From: Rhodobacteraceae bacterium KLH11
GTDB taxonomy: Bacteria > Pseudomonadota > Alphaproteobacteria > Rhodobacterales > Rhodobacteraceae
NCBI GenBank assembly: GCA_000158135.1
Contig: DS999531.1
Coordinates: 836,132-900,131, forward strand
Direction of reading: 5' to 3'
Length of the DNA: 64,000 nt
The position numbers and the translations under genes are program-made. The notes beneath the pieces are model-generated. The model saw only the letters and a list, made by a program, of their open reading frames with translations. It was not told the origin of the DNA and ran no database searches. Positions 17,036 through 27,659 of this stretch are shown here, one piece after another; the stretch's first letter is position 1, and every line of letters begins with the position of its first letter.

Positions 17036-18475
17036 ATGATCGACAAGCGCGAATTCTATATCAACGGCCAGTGGGTCGCCCCCGCAGAGGCGCGGGACTT
17101 TGAGGTCATCAACCCTTCGACCGAGGAGCCCTGCGCGGTGATTTCGCTGGGCGGTGCCACAGATACGGACGCAGCGGTTGCGGCGGCCAAAGCCGCGCTG
17201 CCCGGCTGGATGGCGACACCTGTCGAAGACCGTATCGCGCTGATGGAAAAGCTGGTTGATGTTTATGCCGCGCGATCCGAGGAGCTGGCGCAAGCGATGT
17301 CTATGGAGATGGGCGCTCCGATTGACATGGCGCGCACGCAGCAATCCGGCGCGGGTATCTATCACCTCAAGAACTTTATCCGTGCGGCCAAGGCGTTCCA
17401 GTTTGAACGCCCGCTGGGTGATCATGCTCCGAATGATCGCATTATCCATGAAGCGGTCGGCGTGACCGCCCTGATCACACCGTGGAACTGGCCGATGAAC
17501 CAGATCACGCTCAAGGTGGGTGCGGCTGCGATTGCGGGGTGCACGATGGTTTTGAAACCATCAGAACAAAGCCCGCTGAATGCAATGCTGTTCGCCGAAC
17601 TGATCGACGAGGCCGGTTTTCCACCCGGCGTGTTCAATCTGCTGAATGGCGATGGGGCTGGTGTCGGCTCTCAGCTCTCAGGGCACAAGGACGTGGATAT
17701 GATCAGCTTCACCGGCTCGACCCGCGCCGGGACCGCAATTTCCAAGAACGCAGCCGATACGCTGAAGAAAGTGCATCTGGAACTGGGCGGCAAGGGCGCG
17801 AACGTGATCTTTGCGGACGCTGATGAGAAAGCCGTGAAGCGCGGCGTGTTGCATATGATGAACAACACGGGCCAAAGCTGCAACGCGCCCAGCCGGATGC
17901 TGGTGCAGCGCCCGATCTATGATCAGGCTGTCGAAACTGCTGCCGAGGTGGCCAACAAGTTGGCCGTTGGCCCGGCCACCGAGGAAGGTCGCCATATCGG
18001 GCCAGTAGTGAACGAGGTACAGTGGAACAAGATTCAGGACCTGATTCAGAAAGGCATTGATGAAGGCGCCCGTGTGGTGGCCGGTGGCACTGGCCGACCC
18101 GAAGGCCTCAATAAAGGATATTATGTGCGCCCCACGGTCTTTGCCGACGCCAACAACCAGATGACCGTCGCGCGCGAGGAAATTTTTGGCCCGGTCCTGA
18201 CCATGATCCCCTTCGATACCGAAGAAGAGGCCATCGAAATCGCAAATGACACCCCTTATGGGCTGACCAACTATGTCCAGACGCAGGATGGCAACCGCGC
18301 CAATCGCATGGCCCGCGCCTTGCGCTCGGGCATGGTTGAGATGAACGGTCAGTCGCGCAGCGCGGGTTCGCCCTTCGGTGGGATGAAGCAGTCTGGCAAC
18401 GGGCGCGAAGGCGGTGTTTGGGGATTGGAAGACTTTTTGGAGGTCAAGGCCGTCGGTGGTTGGGCCGCTGAATGA
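17036..18475 (+). CDS. NAD(P)-dependent aldehyde dehydrogenase
   Basis: Oxidises an unidentified aldehyde to the acid. The 479-residue length is standard. Catalytic Cys is in NTGQSCNAPSR and the general-base Glu in LELGGKGANV; TPWNWPMNQI and FTGSTRAG line the cofactor site. The motif CNAPSR differs from the common CxAxSR and recalls the branch that includes bacterial semialdehyde dehydrogenases, but substrate cannot be assigned. The ATG at 17036 follows GGAGGAACTGTG; a GTG directly before it is an alternative. Single gene closed by a terminator. Confidence 0.92.
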   Translation: MIDKREFYINGQWVAPAEARDFEVINPSTEEPCAVISLGGATDTDAAVAAAKAALPGWMATPVEDRIALMEKLVDVYAARSEELAQAMSMEMGAPIDMARTQQSGAGIYHLKNFIRAAKAFQFERPLGDHAPNDRIIHEAVGVTALITPWNWPMNQITLKVGAAAIAGCTMVLKPSEQSPLNAMLFAELIDEAGFPPGVFNLLNGDGAGVGSQLSGHKDVDMISFTGSTRAGTAISKNAADTLKKVHLELGGKGANVIFADADEKAVKRGVLHMMNNTGQSCNAPSRMLVQRPIYDQAVETAAEVANKLAVGPATEEGRHIGPVVNEVQWNKIQDLIQKGIDEGARVVAGGTGRPEGLNKGYYVRPTVFADANNQMTVAREEIFGPVLTMIPFDTEEEAIEIANDTPYGLTNYVQTQDGNRANRMARALRSGMVEMNGQSRSAGSPFGGMKQSGNGREGGVWGLEDFLEVKAVGGWAAE

Positions 18476-18500
18476 CCACGTTTTGATATAATCCAATTGT

Positions 18501-18529
18501 GAGGCACCCAAGGGTGCCTCGCTCTTTTT
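18501..18529. terminator. Terminator between convergent aldehyde dehydrogenase and ada-like genes
   Basis: GAGGCACC and GGTGCCTC form an 8-bp stem with loop CAAG, followed by GCTCTTTTT on the plus strand. Confidence 0.85.
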
Positions 18530-18531
18530 CC

Positions 18532-19374
18532 TCAGGCATCCGCCTGAGCTGCCTCATAAGCCAGCATGGCGCGTTTGACCGGCAGACCCCAATGGTAACC
18601 GCCCAGACCGCCGGACTTGCGCAAGGCGCGATGACAGGGAATCAACCAGCTAACCGGGTTACGCCCAACCGCTGTTCCAACGGCGCGCACCGCCTGCGGG
18701 GACCCTACGCGCTGCGCGATCTCGGAATAGGTGGTGACCTGACCCGAGGGGATATGCATCAACGCCTCCCACACTTTGATCTGCAAAGGAGAGCCGATCA
18801 GGTGAAGCGGTGTCTCGGCCCGGTCAAGCCCAAATGACGCATCGACCCACGGGCGCAGCCTTTCGGCGTCTTCAACATAATGGGCGTTGGGCCAGCGCGA
18901 GACCATATCTTCCATCGCAGCCTCTTCTCCGGTTTCGGCGCCGAAAGCCATGCCGCAGATACCCTTTGCCGTACCCATGACAAGTGTTGGGCCAAAGGGG
19001 CAATCAAACCAGCCCCAATAGATTGTCAGCCCGTCGCCTTTGCGGGCGTATTCGCCGGGGCTCATGGATTCCCATTTCAGGAACAGATCGTGCAAACGAC
19101 CGCTGCCCGAAAGGCCCACGTTATGCGCCGTCTCAAGCGTGGTGAACCGGTCGTGCAACAGCGCCTTGGCGTGGCCCAGCGTCAGGTATTGCTGATAGCG
19201 CTTGGGTGATACCCCCGTCCAGCGCGAGAACAGGCGCTGGAAATGGGCCGGGCTCATGCCCATCTGGCGGGCGAGTTCTTCGAGGCTCAGACCTTCGCCG
19301 CCCTGATCAATCAACTCGATTGCACGGCGCATGACGTTATAGTGGTATCCGCTTTCCCGGGTCTGGATGTTCAT
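18532..19374 (-). CDS. AraC-type regulator fused to methylated-DNA-[protein]-cysteine methyltransferase (Ada-like)
   Basis: Suicide DNA-repair enzyme that takes methyl groups from O6-methylguanine, joined to a DNA-binding domain. Residues about 10-105 are an AraC HTH (LSLEELARQMGMSPAHFQRLFSRWTGVSPKRY); the C-terminus holds IPCHR with the acceptor Cys. The N-terminal zinc domain of Escherichia coli Ada, which senses phosphotriesters, is absent, so this is the short form common in Alphaproteobacteria. Start at 19374 (MNIQTRE) after GAGGTGAG; a GTG at 19383 is possible. Divergent from nth, another DNA-repair gene, across about 120 bp. Confidence 0.93.
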   Translation of the reverse strand: MNIQTRESGYHYNVMRRAIELIDQGGEGLSLEELARQMGMSPAHFQRLFSRWTGVSPKRYQQYLTLGHAKALLHDRFTTLETAHNVGLSGSGRLHDLFLKWESMSPGEYARKGDGLTIYWGWFDCPFGPTLVMGTAKGICGMAFGAETGEEAAMEDMVSRWPNAHYVEDAERLRPWVDASFGLDRAETPLHLIGSPLQIKVWEALMHIPSGQVTTYSEIAQRVGSPQAVRAVGTAVGRNPVSWLIPCHRALRKSGGLGGYHWGLPVKRAMLAYEAAQADA

Positions 19375-19491
19375 GGGTCTCACCTCATTTCCTCATAGAA
19401 ACATAGCGCGCAGGCCACGCCTCGGCGACCCGGAACTTGCGCATTGGCTTTGGGCTTGTGTCACGGCCCGGTGGGCGGCATTAAGGCGCGG

Positions 19492-20136
19492 ATGGCAAAG
19501 CAACTTGATTACCATACGATCCGCGAGATCTTTACGCGCTTTCAGGACGCCGACCCCGAACCCAAGGGCGAGCTGGAGCATGTGAACGTCTATACTCTGG
19601 TCGTCGCCGTAGCGCTTTCGGCGCAGGCGACTGATGCGGGCGTCAACAAGGCCACCCGCACGCTGTTCAAGATCGCAGATACCCCGCAGAAGATGCTGGA
19701 TCTGGGCGAAGAGGGCCTGATCGAGCATATCAAGACCATTGGTCTGTTCCGCCAGAAGGCCAAGAACGTGATCAAACTCAGCCGCATTCTGGTTGAGGAT
19801 TATGGCGGCGAGGTTCCCAATTCCCGCGCCGCGCTGCAATCGCTGCCGGGTGTCGGGCGCAAGACCGCCAATGTGGTTCTGAACATGTGGTGGCGGCAAC
19901 CGGCACAGGCGGTGGACACGCATATCTTCCGCGTTGGCAACCGTACCGGCATCTGCCCCGGCAAAAACGTGGACGCGGTCGAGCGCGCCATCGAAGACAA
20001 CATCCCTGCCGACTTTCAACTCCATGCGCATCACTGGCTGATTCTGCATGGCCGGTACCATTGCAAGGCGCGCAAACCGCAATGCCCGACCTGCATTATC
20101 CGTGATCTCTGCCAATTCGAGGACAAAACCCAATGA
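19492..20136 (+). CDS. nth: Endonuclease III
   Basis: Base-excision repair glycosylase/AP lyase for oxidised pyrimidines. The HhH motif LPGVGRKTANVVLN contains the catalytic Lys, VDTHIFRV contains the catalytic Asp, and the 4Fe-4S loop C-x6-C-x2-C-x5-C (CKARKPQCPTCIIRDLC) is complete. The 214-residue length is normal from ATG 19492 (MAKQLDYHTI); the upstream frame is unconserved. Its stop overlaps the start of the PfkB kinase gene (ATGA), so the two are translationally coupled. Confidence 0.97.
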   Translation: MAKQLDYHTIREIFTRFQDADPEPKGELEHVNVYTLVVAVALSAQATDAGVNKATRTLFKIADTPQKMLDLGEEGLIEHIKTIGLFRQKAKNVIKLSRILVEDYGGEVPNSRAALQSLPGVGRKTANVVLNMWWRQPAQAVDTHIFRVGNRTGICPGKNVDAVERAIEDNIPADFQLHAHHWLILHGRYHCKARKPQCPTCIIRDLCQFEDKTQ

Positions 20137-21122
20137 AAACCTACCAGCTCACCGGCATCGGAAACGCCGTTGTGGACGTGATTTCCCAGGCCGATGACAG
20201 TTTTCTGGAACTGATGGGCATTGAAAAAGGTATCATGCAGCTGATCGAGCAGGAGCGCGGCGAAGTGCTGTATGCCTCGATGGAAGGCCGGGTGCAGACA
20301 CCGGGTGGCTCGGTCGCCAATACGATTGCCGGGGCTGGTGCGCTGGGTCTGGATGCGGCGTTTATCGGACGGGTGCATGACGACGCTTTGGGCCGGTTCT
20401 ATGCGGATGCGATGAACGGAGACGGTGTGGATTTCGTCAACCCTCCGGTGCCGGGTGGCGAACTGCCGACCTCGCGCTCGATGATCTTCGTCTCACCCGA
20501 TGGCGAGCGGTCGATGAACACCTACCTTGGTATTTCGTCGGAACTGTCTTCGCAAGACGTTCCGTCCGAGGTTGCCGAAAACAGCCAGATCATGTTCCTT
20601 GAAGGCTATCTGTTTGACAAGGAAAAGGGCAAGGCCGCGTTCCTTGAGGCCGCCCGGAATTGTCACGCGTGCGGCGGCAAGGCTGGTATTGCGATCTCAG
20701 ATCCATTTTGCGTGGAACGGCACCGCACTGACTTTCTGCTGCTGATCGAAAATGAGCTGGATTTTGTGATCGGCAACGAGGCCGAGATCAAATCGCTGTT
20801 CGAAACCGATGATCTGGAAGAGGCACTGGCGAAAACCGCCGCGATTTGTCCTCTGGTCGTCTGTACCCGTTCAGGCGATGGGGTCAGTGTTCTGAGGGAC
20901 GGGCACCGGGTCGATGTTCCGGTGGAAAAGGTGGTGCCCGTGGATGCCACGGGCGCGGGCGATCAGTTCGCCGCCGGGTTCCTGTTTGGCATGGCCACTG
21001 GTCGCGATTCCGAGACCTGCGCGAAGATCGGCAATGTCTGCGCTCGTGAGGTGATCAGCCATATCGGCCCGCGCCCCAAGGCAGATATGCGGGAATTGCT
21101 GCGCGCAGAAGGGTTGCTCTGA
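20133..21122 (+). CDS. PfkB-family sugar/nucleoside kinase (adenosine-kinase-like)
   Basis: ATP-dependent kinase of the ribokinase fold, 329 residues. N-terminal GIGNAVVDVI, GGSVANTIAGAGALG and the second PfkB signature DATGAGDQFAAGFL with the catalytic Asp are present. The closest described group is the adenosine kinase-like family of Alphaproteobacteria, but ribose or another sugar is possible. Coupled to nth by an ATGA overlap, a conserved-looking pairing without an obvious functional link. Confidence 0.92.
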   Translation: MKTYQLTGIGNAVVDVISQADDSFLELMGIEKGIMQLIEQERGEVLYASMEGRVQTPGGSVANTIAGAGALGLDAAFIGRVHDDALGRFYADAMNGDGVDFVNPPVPGGELPTSRSMIFVSPDGERSMNTYLGISSELSSQDVPSEVAENSQIMFLEGYLFDKEKGKAAFLEAARNCHACGGKAGIAISDPFCVERHRTDFLLLIENELDFVIGNEAEIKSLFETDDLEEALAKTAAICPLVVCTRSGDGVSVLRDGHRVDVPVEKVVPVDATGAGDQFAAGFLFGMATGRDSETCAKIGNVCAREVISHIGPRPKADMRELLRAEGLL

Positions 21123-21158
21123 GCCGCGTCAGCGCCGATCTGTGGCCTTGCCCCTACT

Positions 21159-21998
21159 CTATGGTCCGGCCGCCGCGTCATTTAAGGCCCAATTGTATTC
21201 ATAGGCGTTTACCCGGGGCGTCGTCTGCAACTGTGCGCGCAACTCCGGCTCTGCCGCCGTTTCGAGATAAGCGATCACCGCCTTCTCGTTCGGCGCAAAA
21301 TCCTCGCGGAACCAGGCAAAAATCTTTGAAAGGATCAATCGGCCACGCCCGTCAAACCGCACCCCGCGCGGGTCGTTGATATAGCCATGCTCGGCCGCCG
21401 CCAGATCACGCTCCAGCGTTTCGGCCTGCCATGCACGGTCCATCAGATTGGGGCAACCCACCGCGGCACAATTCAGGGCGTAGTGAATGCGCGGTTCATC
21501 AAATGTGGGGCGGATGATGTGATGCTCGATATCGTTCAGGGTCAGGCTCTGCCCGGCCACCTGCGCCAGAGGGCGATCCCATGGGCCAAAGGAAAACACG
21601 CCATCCGTGATGTCGCGGATGGAAGCTACAGGATAGTTTTCAAGGATCAGATCAACGGTCAGCGCGTTATAGAGGTTGATCCAGTAAGCCAGTTGCTGAT
21701 CCCGGGTCAACCGGGCCGGATCAACGGATTGCAACTGCTCAAGATACTGATCCAATTGCGCCCGGTCGGCTGCTGAAACCTGCCCATATGCCACCCGGTT
21801 CACACCCTGCGTGTCCGCTGCAACATAACGGTTCAGAAATCTGCTCCAGTCCCGATGATCAATACGCTCACCGGGCAACGGCGCGGTCCGGGTCAGTGCC
21901 GTATTCGGCAGGGGGGTGGGGGCAGGCAATGCCAATCGCTCGACACTGGTGCAGCTGGCCAGAACGGGCAACAGCAGTAAGCTCAGCAGTGCTTTCAT
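21159..21998 (-). CDS. DUF547 lipoprotein
   Basis: A 279-residue exported lipoprotein: MKALLSLLLLPVLASC has a lipobox with Cys 16. The DUF547 core is recognised by AYWINLYNALTVDLIL, the IEHHIIRPTF block and RIHYALNCAAVGCPNL, with conserved His and Cys residues that have led to suggestions of a thiol-hydrolase-like activity, unproven. Its ATG overlaps the stop of the radical SAM gene (ATGA at 21995-21998), so the two are translationally coupled and probably act in one process. Function unknown. Confidence 0.88.
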   Translation of the reverse strand: MKALLSLLLLPVLASCTSVERLALPAPTPLPNTALTRTAPLPGERIDHRDWSRFLNRYVAADTQGVNRVAYGQVSAADRAQLDQYLEQLQSVDPARLTRDQQLAYWINLYNALTVDLILENYPVASIRDITDGVFSFGPWDRPLAQVAGQSLTLNDIEHHIIRPTFDEPRIHYALNCAAVGCPNLMDRAWQAETLERDLAAAEHGYINDPRGVRFDGRGRLILSKIFAWFREDFAPNEKAVIAYLETAAEPELRAQLQTTPRVNAYEYNWALNDAAAGP

Positions 21999-23371
21999 GA
22001 GGTTTCCTTCCGCTTTGCCCGCAACCGGCCCTTGAGTTTCTTGAGTGCTGCCTGCCCCGGATCGTGCAGGTCAGGCAGATCGGAGCTGTCGGACAGATCG
22101 CGAGAGGCCGAATTCCACCACAGCGGCCTGTCGCCCCCGTCAACCCGGTCCGGCGTGGCAAGGTGCAGGTCGCGCTGTGCATTGTGCACACACATCGAAA
22201 GCGGGCCGTTGGCGGTGGCAACCATGAACACGCAGGACGCACATCGATCCTCGTCCAGCGCATCCGCTGCCATGAAGTTGTGAATAAACACCGTCTGCCG
22301 CCGAACCGGGCCGCGCAGCAAACCCGCCTTTAGCTGCAACATGCAGCGTAGCAGATGCACTCCTGCACGCAGCGCCAGCAACGGGCGGCGCACCACCACA
22401 CGCCGCACGCTGTCGCGGATATCGAGATGACCATCCTGCGCATGATCCTCATGCTCCAGCGCGTCAATCACGCGGTGCACAAGGCGGCGGTTCGATAGCA
22501 GGGATGTCGCACGCCCTCCGGCGGTCACCACATTGGCGTAGCGGTTGCAACGGGAATGGCCCACCGCTGCGGCGTCGAAATGCAAAGGGGTTTCGTACCC
22601 TTCTTCGACAGCACGCATAACGCTGTCCTGCGTGATCATATCGGGCCGTTCGCGCAACACGCCACGGCCGGTATCAGCCTGCATCTGGAACGAGACAAAG
22701 GCGACTTCGGGTTGATCACGCAGGAACCGCGCCAGGGCGGGCAATTCGCTGAAATTGTCTGCGAACACAGTGGTATTGAACAGGATACGCACCCCCAAAC
22801 CACGGGCCCGGCGGATATAGGCGCAGCGCACGGTGTTCAGGTCGACCTCAGAGTCGAACCCCTTCCGCTCCTGTGTCATGTCCACATGAAAGGCCACGTC
22901 ATCCAGCCCTGCCGCTGCCAGCCGCGTCAGCGCCGCCCGGCTGGCGCGGATGCCATTGGTCATCAGACAGGACCGCATCCCCAAACGGCTGATCTCGCGG
23001 CACAGTGCCTCAAGATCTTCGATCTTGCGCAGGGTCGGATCGCCCCCGGTCAACTGGACCGAAACGCCGGGGCCATAGTGGCTGTGGATCGTCGCCAAAC
23101 GCGCGAACAGCACCGAGAGCGGCGGATCATACGTCATCTCGGCCCGATCCGAGAGATAGCAGAGCGTGCAGTCCAGATTGCAGCGCTGCGTCACCTCAAG
23201 CGCGACACAGGCGACCGGATAGAACCGGCCTGCGGTCTGATCGGGGCCATATTCACCTGCGGAACAAAGCCCCTCGCGCAGCGGCGCGCGCCGCTCGACC
23301 CCGTGAAACCGGCGGCCCGCCGGGGTGCATCCGGCAAAAGTTGCGATTTGGTGATCTGCGCTATCCTTCAT
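21995..23371 (-). CDS. Radical SAM protein coupled to a DUF547 lipoprotein
   Basis: A 458-residue radical S-adenosylmethionine enzyme. ALEVTQRCNLDCTLCYLSD holds the C-x3-C-x2-C iron-sulfur motif, LTGGDPT is the SAM-binding GGE-like motif, and MTNGIRAS and DDVAFHVDMT continue the TIM-barrel. A C-terminal Cys group (DRCASCVF...MCVHN) could bind an auxiliary cluster. The product and substrate are not recognisable, and no small precursor-peptide gene is seen nearby. It overlaps the DUF547 lipoprotein gene by four bases. Confidence 0.88.
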   Translation of the reverse strand: MKDSADHQIATFAGCTPAGRRFHGVERRAPLREGLCSAGEYGPDQTAGRFYPVACVALEVTQRCNLDCTLCYLSDRAEMTYDPPLSVLFARLATIHSHYGPGVSVQLTGGDPTLRKIEDLEALCREISRLGMRSCLMTNGIRASRAALTRLAAAGLDDVAFHVDMTQERKGFDSEVDLNTVRCAYIRRARGLGVRILFNTTVFADNFSELPALARFLRDQPEVAFVSFQMQADTGRGVLRERPDMITQDSVMRAVEEGYETPLHFDAAAVGHSRCNRYANVVTAGGRATSLLSNRRLVHRVIDALEHEDHAQDGHLDIRDSVRRVVVRRPLLALRAGVHLLRCMLQLKAGLLRGPVRRQTVFIHNFMAADALDEDRCASCVFMVATANGPLSMCVHNAQRDLHLATPDRVDGGDRPLWWNSASRDLSDSSDLPDLHDPGQAALKKLKGRLRAKRKETS

Positions 23372-23438
23372 GCCTCAGAGGCTAATGATCCACACACACC
23401 CGCACCACGCCCCTCACGGCAAGTTGTCATCGAAGTGA

Positions 23439-23924
23439 TCAGCCCAGATGATCTGCGAACGCGGCAACCACACGCGCGTAAACATCCCGTTTGAACGGCA
23501 CAATCTCTTCGACCAGACGATCCGGTGCCTGCCATTTCCACCGGGTGAATTCCGGGTGTTCAGTCTGGATATTGATCTGATCGTCGCGGCCCGCAAAGCG
23601 CATCAGGTACCATTTCTGCTCTTGCCCGCGATAGCGGCCTTTCCAGATTTTTGGCACGATGTCATGCGGCAGATCATAGGGCAGCCAGCCATCGGTTTCC
23701 GCAATGATCTCGACCAGATCAGAGGTCACTCCGGTTTCCTCCCACAGCTCACGCAGGGCCGCATCGCGCGGGTCTTCGCCCGCGTCCACCCCACCCTGCG
23801 GCATCTGCCATGCCTCTTTGTGCCGATCGTTGCGCTGACCTACGAAAATCTGCCCCCCGGCATTCATCAGCATCAACCCGACGCAGGGGCGGTAGGGCAG
23901 TTTGGCGATTTCTTCAGGGGTCAT
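23439..23924 (-). CDS. rppH: RNA pyrophosphohydrolase (Nudix)
   Basis: Removes pyrophosphate from the 5' end of mRNAs, starting 5'-dependent decay. The Nudix box GGVDAGEDP...RELWEETGV is perfect and [11 protein letters not shown] and WQMPQGG are RppH-like. The start at 23924 ([16 protein letters not shown]) gives 161 residues, the normal RppH length; a longer frame to 23981 has no conserved residues. Same strand as, but 67 bp downstream-facing from, the radical SAM gene. Confidence 0.94.
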   Translation of the reverse strand: MTPEEIAKLPYRPCVGLMLMNAGGQIFVGQRNDRHKEAWQMPQGGVDAGEDPRDAALRELWEETGVTSDLVEIIAETDGWLPYDLPHDIVPKIWKGRYRGQEQKWYLMRFAGRDDQINIQTEHPEFTRWKWQAPDRLVEEIVPFKRDVYARVVAAFADHLG

Positions 23925-24033
23925 GGGCGGCCTCATCTGCAGGGTCTGAAGCGTCTCTAGCAATCCTTGCTGCCAAGGCAAAGGGGATGACGTTAGGTTT
24001 CGCGTGACAACGGTGACGTGAACGTCAATCTAG

Positions 24034-26085
<2,052 letters not shown>

Positions 26086-26409
26086 TCTCTGTCTCATAGT
26101 GGCGCGGTTTGGCAACAATGCCTCGCGGACCCGAATAATGCCGACAATCAGGAAAAGCACGGTGGCCATGAAAAGGGTGTATCGCCTTGTCTTTTGTCAC
26201 AAAAATACCATTCCAACCCAAGAACTATCAGAAAAATATCGACAAATCAGCATATTACATTGATTACCCGAGTGAGGTCGCGATGATTTCGGCGTTTCCC
26301 TGTCGCAAACGATCCGATTCAAAACCCTGATATTATCCCATGTCTGCCCAGTTCTCGCCCAGATTGATCGCGATAAAGAGCCAACGAACAGAAGACCTGG
26401 GGTACGAGA
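26086..26409. other. Intergenic region fadH-lysR
   Basis: No gene, RNA or repeat is recognised in these 324 bp. The middle part is AT-richer than its surroundings and presumably holds the promoter of the LysR gene. A short open frame there (26009-26263) mostly overlaps fadH and is not credible. Confidence 0.5.
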
Positions 26410-27315
26410 ATGGATCGACTGACCGAAATGGAGGCCTTTTCCAACGTGGTGGACCAGGGTGGTTTCACCGACGCGGCCAAAAAGATGGGTATCTCCAAAT
26501 CAGCTGTGTCCAAGCATGTCTCAAGTCTTGAGGCGCGATTGGGCGCAAGGCTGCTGAACCGAACCACGCGCCGGGTATCTCCAACCGAGATCGGACTGGC
26601 CTATTACGACCGCGCGCGCCGTGTTCTGAACGATGCGGGCGAAGCGGATGCTCTGGTGACCTCGATGCAATCTGATCCTTCTGGTCTGCTGCGGATCAGT
26701 GTGGCGACGGATTTCGGGGTCAATCACCTGTCGCCGGTTCTGTCGGATTTCCTGTCGGTCTATCCTGATATCACCGTCAACATGGTGCTGAACAACCGCT
26801 ATGTTGAGCTGATTTCCGAAGGCTTTGACGTGGCTGTACGCATTGGTGAACTGGAAGACAGCACCCTGCGCGCCCGCAAACTGACGGAAACGGTCAAACG
26901 CATGGTCGCGGCCCCCAGCTATATCGAGCAGTTCGGACGCCCGCAGAAGATTGACGATCTGAACGAACACAAGCTGCTGCATTATTCCAGCCAATCCTCG
27001 GGCAGTGTCTGGAAACTGACCGCGCCATCGGGCGAAAAGCGTCAGGTCCGCACCGCTGGCTGGCTGAGCGTAAATGACGGGCAGTCGCTGCTGAACGCGG
27101 CGATCTCAGGCCTCGGGATCGCACATCTGCCCAGCTATCTTTATGCAGACGCACTGAAATCGGGCGAAGTGGTGGATGCGATGCCATCACTGCCAGATGA
27201 GGTTCAGGGCATCTATGCGGTTTACCCGCCCGGCCGGTTTACCCAGCCCAAGGTGCGGGCTTTCATTGATTTTCTGGTCGACGCCTTTGCCGAAAAAGGC
27301 CCGATGGATTGGTAA
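26410..27315 (+). CDS. LysR-family transcriptional regulator
   Basis: A 301-residue regulator. The HTH (MDRLTEMEAFSNVVDQGGFTDAAKKMGISKSAVSKHVSSLEARLGARLLNRTTRRVSPTE region, residues 1-60) is typical, followed by a LysR substrate-binding domain with LLRISVATDFGVNHL and GFDVAVRIGELEDSTLRARKL. This pattern belongs to the large CrgA/DsdC-like branch. It faces away from fadH without an evident target next to it, so the target is open. ATG 26410 after GGGGTACGAG. A good terminator follows. Confidence 0.94.
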   Translation: MDRLTEMEAFSNVVDQGGFTDAAKKMGISKSAVSKHVSSLEARLGARLLNRTTRRVSPTEIGLAYYDRARRVLNDAGEADALVTSMQSDPSGLLRISVATDFGVNHLSPVLSDFLSVYPDITVNMVLNNRYVELISEGFDVAVRIGELEDSTLRARKLTETVKRMVAAPSYIEQFGRPQKIDDLNEHKLLHYSSQSSGSVWKLTAPSGEKRQVRTAGWLSVNDGQSLLNAAISGLGIAHLPSYLYADALKSGEVVDAMPSLPDEVQGIYAVYPPGRFTQPKVRAFIDFLVDAFAEKGPMDW

Positions 27316-27340
27316 GAATCTCCCTGTGGCACCTGAATGA

Positions 27341-27368
27341 CCCGCGCTGAACAGTGCGGGTTTTTTTT
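27341..27368 (+). terminator. Rho-independent terminator of the LysR gene
   Basis: CCCGCGCTG and CAGTGCGGG pair (one G-T) and are followed by eight Ts, 25 bp after the stop. Confidence 0.9.
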
Positions 27369-27533
27369 GCGCGCAGATGGCATTGTGCTGACGTGAGGTG
27401 AAGCGAGCCCGGCTTTTTGGGGTTCATGTACGGCCCGAAATCCGTTGATCCGCCTGCGGGGGATGGTTCGAATTTTGGATATCCCGGAACAAAGATCACC
27501 CTGCGACGGTGAGATAAAAAGCGGGAAAATTTG

Positions 27534-27549
27534 GCAACAACTTTGTTGC
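27534..27549. promoter_or_regulatory. Dyad GCAACAA-CT-TTGTTGC
   Basis: A perfect 7-bp inverted repeat with a 2-bp spacer in the non-coding stretch 27369-27659, downstream of the minus-strand OmpA gene. It resembles a protein-binding site more than a hairpin, because the loop would be too short. Nothing nearby is clearly under its control. Confidence 0.25.
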
Positions 27550-27659
27550 GCAGACCAATCCTCTGGCCCGCAGCATGGTCAGTTCAAAAAGAGTGCTTCC
27601 CGCCCGGCATGTCTTGCCATTCTACACCACAATCGGCTTGCCGCCTTATCGCTGGCAAG

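Noticed and set aside
22556-23494. 312-codon plus-strand frame opposite the radical SAM gene
   Set aside because: The minus strand holds the intact CxxxCxxC enzyme; this is a shadow frame.
27460-27490. GGTTCGAATTTTGG resembling a tRNA T-arm
   Set aside because: No acceptor, D or anticodon arms fit around it.
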